The notes beneath the pieces were generated by a model. That model was not told the origin of the DNA and searched no databases. It was given only the letters and a program-made list of their open reading frames with translations. DNA of 64,000 nucleotides, taken from Auriscalpium vulgare. Lineage: Eukaryota; Basidiomycota; Agaricomycetes; Russulales; Auriscalpiaceae. The stretch's first letter is position 1; each line of letters opens with the position of its first letter. Where the stretch lies: contig JAHBBC010000004.1 of assembly GCA_019915015.1 (NCBI GenBank), forward strand, positions 1,240,001-1,304,000, given 5' to 3'. Of the stretch, positions 55,688-64,000 are shown one piece after another. The position numbers and the translations under genes are program-made.

Positions 55688-56851
55688 ATGTCGTCCCTCT
55701 TCCAGAACTCGTACTACATCGGCAACAACTTCAACACCATTCTGTATGGTGCGTACCGCCCCGCGCTCACCCGTCGTCGGCGCTGATGGAGTCCGCGCAG
55801 GTGCGGAGCTGGTGCTGTACTTCCAGACGATGCGGGTGCTCGTGCGCAAGGTGACGCGCACGCGGAGCGACAAGTTCTTCATGTTCTTCAGCACCGCGTT
55901 GCTGTTCCTCATCACGATCTACGTCGCCGTGCAGAGCGTGTTCGGCGAGGAGATGTGGATCGTCAATGCCGACTTTCCGGGCGGCATGGATGCGTACCTC
56001 GGGACATTTGCCGCGGTGTGGTACCAGACGATGGGCACGACCGCGTCCGTCATCCTGAACTTGCTCAGCGATGGGCTGCTGGTAGGCGTACGCTCGTTCC
56101 CGAGGCGGTCGATGTGCTCACGATCCACCGTCAGATCTACCGCTGCCGCGTCGTCTGGCCTGACTACCGCGTCATCGTCATCCCCAGCTTCCTCTACATC
56201 GCCACCCTCGGTGTGTAACCTCTTCGATCTTTTCGCCTCCACCTAATCCTCCTCCAGCGCTCGGCATCGTCGAGCTCTGGGCCTCCGGCGCGCCGCACGA
56301 CAACTTCTTCGGCGGCCTCGCGCTCGACCTCGGGCTGTCCTACTACTCTGTCTCCATTGGGCTGAACATCATCGCGTCCTCGATCATCTGCGGGCGCATC
56401 ATCTACCTCGGCAGCCTCCTCCGGCACACGCCTCACGGGAACAGCATGTCGCTGTACACAGGCACCGTGCCCATAATCGTCGAGTCCGCGCTGCCGTACT
56501 CGCTCTCCGGCATCGCCTTCCTCGTCTCGTACGGCATCGGCAGCGGCATCTCGATCCTCTTCCTGTCCATCTACGTCATGCTCACCGTGAGTTCCCGCGT
56601 CCGTCCTGCGCTGTCTCAGGCTGATGGGTACTCTCTAGTGCGTTGCACCGCAGCTGATCATCATGCGCGTGGTCAGCGGCGAGGCGTGGACGAAGCACAG
56701 CACGATCGAGCTCTCCGCGCTCGCGCTGCAGACCGTCGGCACGACGCACAACCAGCAGCAGACTGACGCGGGCGCGAAGGGCGATGATTCCCAGTTCACG
56801 TCTACCGGCAAGGTCGATCCCGAGACCGTCCACATCCAGGAGGTCGTCTAG
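55688..56851 (+). CDS. Seven-span membrane protein, Agaricomycete family of unknown function
   Basis: Five exons: 55688-55748, 55801-56081, 56135-56210, 56258-56586, 56639-56851; 960 nt, 319 residues. It starts MSSLFQNSYYIGNNFNTILY. TM-like segments: GAELVLYFQTMRVL, FFSTALLFLITIYVAVQSVF, WYQTMGTTASVILNLLSDG, VIVIPSFLYIATLALGIVEL, YSVSIGLNIIASSIICGRI, PYSLSGIAFLVSYGIGSGIS, ILFLSIYVMLTCVAPQLIIM. Conserved hydrophilic pieces are FGEEMWIVNADFPGG and LLIYRCRVVWPDYR. This layout is a widespread Agaricomycete membrane family with GPCR-like topology but unknown function. No damage is seen. The tail is hydrophilic and ends HIQEVV. Confidence 0.85.
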
Positions 56852-58599
56852 TGCCGCAACATGGCGGCACTCGCGCTTGTTTAATGAGTAACTCTATACG
56901 ATTGCGCTACACTACTGATGCATGGGTAATGTCTTGTCACGAGTACAGGCTGCTGTTGATTATCGCAGTTTCTGTAGTACTTAAACGGTTACGATCTTGG
57001 AGTTCGCTTGGGCGCTCTGCAGACAAAATATACAGGAATTCGCGTGCAACGGTCAAGCGGGTTATTCGGAGGGAGACGAGTTTGAGCTTGAGAGTCCACT
57101 TCGGCGTTATCGGACGAGTCGGAGTCGAGAAGAAGTCGCGGGACACTTTCAACGAGCGCTCGTCGCTCGACCCCAGCTCAGAGTTGTAAAGACACACGCT
57201 CAGGCTTCGCAATATCCAAGTCAGAAATTGAGACCTATCACTGTCATATGGCGCGCTCTAGGCTTGGCCAGGAAGTAAGAAGAACGCAGTACATAGAAGA
57301 CGGCCGGACATCCTCACCACCATGACCAGTCGTCGCTATGTACGTTTCTTGCGCCTCAGGATCACAACAGAGCACATGCGACCGTAAATAAACATACAAG
57401 TCTAGCCTGTAAATTTGAGGTCTTACGACTACGCACGACAGCAGGTTCCTTGCCAGATACGCTCAGACGAATAACCAATGATCCGAATGGCATCCGCAAA
57501 GAATCAGCATGCGCTTCTGATAGATCCGGTAGGATGCATCTTACTTGAGCCCGCGCGGACCAGGCGGGGAGAGAGTAAGCATTTCGTGGCCGCTGGCTCA
57601 GTCAAACCACGGTGAGCCCGCAATCGCCGCATCGTCAAGGAGCGCATCTGCCAGCATCCTGGCGTCAATAGAATGACCGTCACATGCACATGCACGCACC
57701 CTTCTCAATTTCCTTGCCAGGAGCGGCGTGCGCGAGCATCAGCCAAGCCTTCACAAAGACGAGGATCGCGGCAGCGTGCATGAAGCGCGTGACTGTAGAT
57801 GATTCTCAAAACGAACAGACCAGACGGGGTTGAAGATGCGAGCTGAAGACCTCGAGGCTGCGGCGCGCGACTCAGCCATGTGCAATGGACTGAGTATACT
57901 TAGTCGGATGGAGTCTCATGTGTGCCAGACGAGGAAACCATCACAGGTGTAGCCTGGGCCAGAGCGGTCAGATAGAGGGAGGATCCCCCACGCTTACCTG
58001 CTCGAAGAGCTTATCATACCAGTGCACACGACGGGGGCAGTCGCGCGGCGTCACTTCGCGCTGGGCTTTGGTACGTTCCGTGGTTTGTGCTTGTGGAGGA
58101 TGATAAGCGCCCTTCACGGCAGTCACGCTAGCGACAAAGCTCGACATACCTGTATGCTGACGGGCGATCCGGGCACCCCGCATCGTGAGCGTGCGCCGAA
58201 GAGCAAGCCGGATGGCGTACTTGAATAGTAGGCTAGTCATCACCTGGCAGACAACACGTCTGATTAGCGCACAGCTCCAGGTAGTGAATAGATGGATGAT
58301 CGCACTGTTGGTGGCACATGTGGGAGACGGCTGAGTTTGCGCTCGTGCTGGCGCACTGCAGGCGGGTGCACTAGGCTGACTGCGTCTGTCAACATGTCAC
58401 CCCTCGGGGAAATGGTAATTCGAGGCGCACATCTTAACGGGGTGCGGAAGTGCTCGTCTCGAAGGGGCATACATTGACGTGTTAAAAAAAAGACCCAAGT
58501 ACCCGGGACAATCGCACATGCTAAACTATCTAGTCAAAGCTAGACATCAAGACGTCAAGTCAAGAGGTCAAGTAATCCTTGCATGCGCCGCTCAGTATC
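56852..58599. other. Intergenic, no gene recognised
   Basis: 1.7 kb with only short frames and no similarity noticed to other parts of the window. Confidence 0.4.
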
Positions 58600-59080
58600 G
58601 AAAGGTCACAGGAGAAAAAATCGGTCCCTCTCCTTCGATGAAGACTCGGAGGCATCGGCCGGCGGACAGTGTGACGATGGGCAATAGAGCGTCCATATGC
58701 CGAACTATGTGTGTGTGGATCGTCTCCTCTGCGACATCGTCACTACGCGAAATGTCAAGCTCTGCGAACGGTACGCACCAGGCCGTGTGGCTCTCCTTCC
58801 TGTCCATCGGGATCTTCCCGGTGCTCTTCAGCTTCCTCGTCGTCGTCGTTGACGATCGCGTTCTCGTATAGCTTGCGTATAGCAGAGAGATACGCCGTGT
58901 GGCCGCTTCGAAGCAGCGGGAATATCTGAGGACTGCAAAGCAGACGCTGAGCTTGACTCGCCTTGAGGACGTTGTGCCCCAGGTATAGACGAAGTTATAT
59001 CGTGCGATGAAGCAATGGACGGATCATGTAGAAAGACACGATAGCTTAGTAGCTTCAAGGATGGCGCCGAATGGGTGACC
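58600..59080 (-). pseudogene. Decayed OB-fold gene copy 3
   Basis: The minus strand reads LSYRVFLHDPSIASSH, matching KSYRVFLLDPFIASS of the intact gene. It then continues with echoes of the SSSASA...SS, AASKR-HGVSLCY and YTQAIRE regions. The acidic run and the later parts are out of frame and the OB-fold half is absent. It is inverted relative to copies 1 and 2. Confidence 0.65.
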
Positions 59081-59090
59081 ACGTGTTGAA

Positions 59091-59660
59091 ATGTGGCGTG
59101 AGAACACTGCTTCCACACTGCTGTCTCGGGTCGACTACTGGATAGTGCACTCACATCATAACGTCGTCGAGCACGCAACTTCGATCTGGTCTGTTCATCG
59201 AAATTCTACGCGCACCCGGGCCTCCCCGGCCATCCGGCCTCCACTTCCTATGTCGTCTTGCAGCTCTGCCCTGTCCAAGACCCAAGCCTCCGAACCCACG
59301 GGCCACCGATGCGCCTTAATCTTCCTGGTTATTCCCGTCAAATCCTCTTGTGCCTTCTCCGCCGACTATGCTCTTCATTGTCGTCCGGCACTTCGCCATG
59401 TCATCGCTTCCGACGTCCGTGTTGTCCTTTTACGGCTTCTCTCACGACAGCGCGATGACTTAGGCACATTATTTTCCACGTTTTTGACGAGCTCATGTGT
59501 GCTCAATTTTGCGCATCTTTCTCCCTGCGTTGGCAACCAGCGCGCCGGGTCGTGCGGGCTCCGCATGCTCGCTTTCTCTTCCCCTGACGGAGCTCTTACT
59601 AGCGACGGGGAACAATGCGCTGAATGCGGGGAACAATGCGCTGACTGCGGGGACGCGAGA
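59091..59660 (+). pseudogene. Decayed divergent partner of OB-fold copy 3
   Basis: A plus frame continues for 307 codons to 60014, but its right part overlaps the 3' end of gene E on the other strand. The section 59200-59640 matches 50608-51056 in inverted orientation. No domain recognised. At about 59602-59650 a 21 bp tandem repeat (cggggaacaatgcgctgaatg) encodes EQCA.CG twice. Coding status is doubtful. Confidence 0.4.
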
Positions 59661-59999
59661 CCGGAGTGCCAGTGCACACGCACTGGAATTCCGTTCTTTC
59701 CCTTCATGAACCCCTCCGCGCTGCTTTTCGTCGACGCTCACCATTATCACGCTCGGCACCGGGTACGTGACAGCGATACGACGCCTACCGGGGATGTGGC
59801 ACGATGTCGATTAACGGCGCGCTCGCACCGTGATCCAACTGCGCGACGACCGGTGGAATATCACCACGCCGACTCCTCGCAACGCGGAGCAGGTGGACCC
59901 GCGCCCGGGTCCGGCATGTTCGATTCTGCTACGCATCCGCACACAAACTCTATCGTACGGTGGGTTCACCTACAACGAGACAGAAACAATCCCAATATC

Positions 60000-61798
60000 T
60001 CACCCTTCGCCTAGCCCAGCCACCGCCAGCTTGCCGTCCTGCTGCTCACGTAGGTCGTCATCGCTCTGCTTGTGTCGCGCATCGAGCGCGCGGTCAAAGT
60101 CCAGGGGTACTATCCGGCCCATCGGCAGGCTCGTCGCCATGTCCGACTCGGCCAGCCACGTATCGTCGTGGCGGCGCACGGCATGCGTGCGCCGGATACG
60201 CACTGCCTCGATCGGCGTGCGCATGCTCGTGTTGGTGAGGCTGCAGGCAAAGTGTGAGGAGGGGCGAATGGTGCGGTGAGACAAAGAGCTAATCACCGGA
60301 ACTCGTTGAAGGGCGTGTAGGTAGAAAGTGCCCTGTACATCCGCGCTGCGCCTATAGACAAAGCCCCAACTGTTGTTTGGCCAGGAATATGAGCTGATGC
60401 AGGGAGTTGTGAGGGGTATGGACGAGTGTACCCATCGGCTGTGTGACCATCTAGACAAGTATCAGGGATCGTACAAACTATCACGATGATTCATAGCACG
60501 CACCATATTCAATGCGTCTTGTTTGAAACGCGGAAGAATCAGTGTCTTATGAGCGTGTCCGCGTCATTATGTGCGCGCACCGTTGCGGTTCAAGGACATA
60601 AGCACCTACAAATGCAGGGGGCGATGGCAAATCAACGCGCGTTCAACATCGCTATTACTATCGTCAAGTAGGCACCCACCAGAGCAGGAACTTCCGCCAG
60701 GCCAGCGATCAAGAGCCAAATCAACCCCTGTAGTGACACATACTCAATGCTCAAGACAGTGTACGCTGTTTGATCTCGAAAGCATTCATCCGCACCTGGT
60801 TCCAGAGAAGTGTCCACAGGCTGTCCCGCCCCATAGGCTTTATTGTCTTGTACGGTTGATGTCGCAATATTCCGACGAGCATGATGGCGATGAGGCAGAA
60901 ATCGGAGACAATGATGCCGATGCCGTTAAGCCGATTCTTGACAGTGTCTATAGGTACGCAGTCACCGGAGGCGGGGTCGTAGTAAGAGTGGACCTAGAGA
61001 GCGCATCAATTACTATGATGCGGAGCAACATATGCGAGAGCGCTCACCTCCGGAATGTCTAAAGAAAAGATAAGAAAGCAAAATGTCGAAGATGGGAAAA
61101 GTTGACTTACGGCGGATGTTCAGTGCACGGCTTACGACCCAAACAACGATGGACAGTCCGGATACGTAGACATTGCGGTCCCAGATCGCTATTCTGTCAC
61201 AGAGGTCAGTATGTCATCATCGGGTGAGACACTTGTTCAGTATTGCGCGCGACTCACATTCGCAGAACAATAATGGACGACGCGAGGCCTATGGAAAGAT
61301 ACGCAGACGTCTGCGCCGACCCGGTCAATATTCAGTTACCGTTGTACGACAAGATGAACAATTCACGTAAGCGGCTACATCCCATGGCTAGCATAAAGCG
61401 TTAACATGGAGATGAACCGCAAGGTGAGATAAAGACACGCACTTTGCACTTCGCAAACCGAAGGAAGTCCCGGGGTATGATACCGCAAATCAAGGTGGAC
61501 AACAAAGTGGCCCTACACCCAACATAAATCCAGATTGTCCATCGGTACGGCCGGCGTCCCGTGAGGACGGCTAGCTCGAAGTCACAGGTCACAACGAACT
61601 CCCAGCTGCAACGAGTGGTAAGTGGGGCCACGATGGGAGAGCTGGTAGTACTCGCATAGAAATGCCCGTCAGGATGTGGAATAATTTGGTAAGCAACACT
61701 GTGCGAGCGGTGATCAAGGTGTACGGGCGTCGGGGCGGATGCGAATAGTGCGTACAGAACTCCTGGGCGATGAGAACGGGGTCTTTCCAGTCCGGCAT
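60000..61798 (-). CDS. Uncharacterised multi-pass membrane protein, copy E
   Basis: Minus-strand paralogue of B and C. Exon 1 MPDWKDPVLIAQEFCTHY, next LLTKLFHILTGISM, then SWEFVVTCDFELAVLTG and RRPYRWTIWIYVGCR. Later exons include an IAIWDRNVYVSGLSIVVW-like segment, an IGIIVSDFCLIAIMLVG-like segment and G.ARMYRALSTYTPFNEF. The tail has SMRTPIEAVRIRRTHAVR and PLDFDRALDARH, and ends LAVAGLGEG. The introns are short GT-AG. Function unknown. A linked module lies divergently upstream from about 62460, as for B and C. Confidence 0.75.
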
Positions 61799-62459
61799 TG
61801 AATGCAGCCTTGAAGTACCGCAGCAAGGTGGGGGCGGTCTGACTTGCCCGCGCGGTCTTAAAGAGGCGTCTAAGGCAAGCCTTGGAGCCGCTTTGCGAAG
61901 GACAGGTGATATTGGCATCTTTCAGGTGGCGCATGCAACCAGCTTCTTTGTGAATACCCACCATAGGTGCTGGCGCTAGTGCGGAGAAATAAGAACAAGC
62001 AGCGTATATTGATCGATGATAGCGACGGGGAAGGAGGGCCTGCGCAACGGGGCAGTAAGTACCATGTAGATTGATATGACCTTGACCACCTACGCTTATA
62101 GTCGATAACAAGAGCTGGCTTGAATAGGTGTCATTGCTTGATTTAGAACGGGTGGAACGCGAATGCTAGGAACGTCACACGGCATCTCATGCAAGATGTT
62201 GGCGGTGATCCAACGCAGCATCAGATCACCTTCTGCATATATCCGTAGACACTGGAGATAGTGTGGCGAACAAATGCGCATCGCTCCCCAGAATTATCAA
62301 GACACCGGATTACACCACGAGGTTTCAATTGTGAGGCGCCGCGCTGGTGACCGTGACAGCGGAGAGAAACAAGACCCTCGTCCGAGCGGATGACGTCCTT
62401 CGGACGATCTAAGGGAGTTCCGCGGGCGTGGTAGTCGTCTACATCAACCACGGGGGCAA

Positions 62460-63619
62460 CATGTCAGTACCGTATCGTGAGACCGAGGCAAAGGTAGCCA
62501 CCCCAAAGCTCTGCTCACTGCATGATATCGTCCCAGTCATCAGATCCGGCCATATCACTGCGCGGTCAATCCGAAGCGACAAGGCAGCCAACTGTATGAG
62601 ACGAGAATGTCCCCCAAGAACAGCCATTATCGTACCTCTTTAGCTCCCCTGCGGACAACTCAGGGTCTTCAGAAGCCAGTGTGCAGCTCCCAGCCCACTG
62701 GGAGAAATCCCGCACGTACCGTGACGGCGCGCGGGGGCTGACCGGGCACACCCAGCATCTGAGCTGGTGCACTTGAAGCTCGCGTGGTGCGAAGGGGACG
62801 CCTGTCAGGGCCAGGTCAGATTCGCAACTTCAGCGCACTGCCGTCCTAAGTATGCGCAAGAACTGCTGCCTGTTGGTCCCTTTGGTTGCGTGTCGCTAGT
62901 CATTGCGGGTGTCGAGACGGTTGTGCTGCAGAGCAAGTTCCGCCGAAATCGCGCTCAACAAGTTCCAGTCCCCACGCTTGCACATCAATCCGGTTCACTA
63001 CCACCACGACCTCCCTCGACTTCCGAGCGGCTCATCTGCTCGCACCCTGATAGCCTCGCCAACGCCAACCTCGAATTGAATGCGCAGGGTATCAATACGC
63101 CTCGTCGTCGACGACCACGGAGTCGCCACGCCCAGCCATACGCAAAAGAGAGACAGCGAGAGTGAGGAAGGTGGGAAGAGATGGGCAGAAGGGCTTCACA
63201 GGGTGTTCCAGGCCGGTGAGCATGTAAGACAAATGATACATTTTATCCATGACCGCCTACTAGCTCTCCATCGCGCCGCTGCCCAAACACGTCATCGATC
63301 ACCTCTTGACCCCTCCCCTACACGCAGCTTGCGCCTGCTCTTCGACTCCAGGAGCCCGATCGACGACCGTAGACTTCATGGCGGTTGCGGTTGCTGTCGG
63401 CGGCTACGACAACGACGTGTACTGAGTGCTGGCGCGAGCGACAGCGTTCACGATAACGGGCGCTTATTACTGCAAAGACACCGTCAGAAGATACTCAGAC
63501 AGATAACCAGCGGCCCGAAGTCACAGTGTCGATGCTGCTGCTTTAATGGGGTGCACAGCTCCTCTCACAGCGCCTGCCTGAAAGCGGCTCACTTGTTTGA
63601 TATCGATGCTGGTCATTAA
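62460..63619 (+). pseudogene. Gene-E-linked module, copy 3 (unknown protein, partly decayed)
   Basis: Homologous to 12890-13577 and to the inverted 22781-23660. Echoes: CEGDACQGQ, FGCVSLVIAGVETVVLQS, and later TRSLRLLFDS and VLSAGASDSV, each with counterparts in copy 2. Relative to copy 2, deletions remove the DEDE portion and the SSEISANFKFPR portion shifts frame. It is therefore likely non-functional, while copy 2 may still be a gene. Confidence 0.45.
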
Positions 63620-63711
63620 TACAAGGTACTACTAATACACATATTATATAGGCAGTGGGATAATGGGGCTGCGCATCATCTGACAATCAGTACGGCACTG
63701 TTGTTCGCGAT

Positions 63712-64000
63712 TCAACGTTGGCCATCTAGTAGAGAATATAGAATTAGTCACGGCATCCAATGCTTACGAGGCAAGGAAAACTCACAAGACGCGCTCTCGT
63801 ACTTGCCTGTTGACCAACACGAATCGTCAGATCACCTCCAAAGATGTCAAGCCCGGAAGGCACTCACCGACGCCGACAATCACGTTGCCCGGATCCTGCG
63901 GCTTGTTCTCGAAGTAGTTCTGCAGGATTTGTTTCGTGCCCTCGGCGTAGCGCTGCTGCGCGTCGAGCGTCGTGCCCGAGTAATGCGGTGTCATGCCGTT
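63712..64000 (-). CDS. FDH: NAD-dependent formate dehydrogenase, second copy, 5' part beyond window
   Basis: The minus strand carries the last exons of a second FDH. From the right edge it reads [20 protein letters not shown] (with the catalytic H-Y-S-G) and [20 protein letters not shown], then GKYESAS. After an intron with the same position as in copy 1, it ends YGQR and a stop at 63712-63714. Identity to the 42807-44389 gene is very high over this stretch. The rest lies outside the window. It is oriented opposite to copy 1, so FDH was duplicated in inverted orientation roughly 20 kb apart. Confidence 0.9.

Noticed and set aside
55319..55915. 198-codon minus-strand frame
   Set aside because: Lies opposite the first exons of the seven-span gene at 55688. 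It has no motif and is best explained as a shadow.
59091..60014. 307-codon plus-strand frame
   Set aside because: It overlaps the 3' end of membrane gene E on the other strand. The part shared with 50608-51056 has drifted in frame. Kept only as a decayed segment.
1..64000. CRISPR arrays, bacterial operons or Shine-Dalgarno signals
   Set aside because: The intron-rich genes and fungal protein families show a eukaryotic genome. No regularly spaced repeats of CRISPR type were seen.

Overview
The window looks like nuclear DNA of a basidiomycete fungus (Agaricomycetes; Polyporales is a guess). Its genes carry many 45-70 bp GT-AG introns with CTGAC/CTAAC-like branch sites. Its families are typical of those fungi: F-box proteins with leucine-rich tails, a DUF6533 membrane protein, other multi-pass membrane families of unknown function, short-chain dehydrogenases, and NAD-dependent formate dehydrogenase. 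I see no rRNA, no convincing tRNA, no CRISPR array and no operon.

Layout. 1-10.4 kb: a truncated F-box gene at the left edge, membrane-protein gene A, an F-box gene split by one in-frame stop, an unrecognised three-exon gene, and a chimera of dehydrogenase and F-box fragments. 10.7-15.3 kb: membrane-protein gene B, a linked module of unknown function, and dehydrogenase SDR1. 15.5-22.2 kb: an inverted second copy of the left-edge F-box gene, cut by a hAT-like element, then a nested pair of CACTA-like elements. 22.8-35.4 kb: a second linked module, gene C, SDR2, gene F (cut by a 1.5 kb inverted-repeat element), an SDR remnant and SDR4. 36-40 kb: a very small two-exon secreted-peptide gene and a DUF6533 gene. 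40.8-46.2 kb: a second type of dehydrogenase, formate dehydrogenase, and an inverted copy of that dehydrogenase. 46.5-53.5 kb: an OB-fold gene with a decayed copy, an LRR/F-box-like gene, and two more secreted-peptide genes. 55.7-64 kb: a further 7-TM-type gene, another OB-fold remnant, gene E with its linked module, and the 3' end of a second formate dehydrogenase at the right edge.

Most of the window is built from local segmental duplications in both orientations, followed by decay. Membrane-protein genes A, B, C, E and F are one family in two subgroups. B, C and E each carry the same divergent module upstream. The three full SDR genes share an exact seven-exon layout. The three secreted-peptide genes share intron position and phase, a precursor of 47-48 residues, an E-R junction and a C-terminal W-L, and are the best candidate for something undescribed. 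Formate dehydrogenase and the SDRs imply oxidative and small-carbonyl metabolism, but no pathway can be assembled from this window alone. All exon boundaries were read by eye from splice consensus and paralogue comparison.
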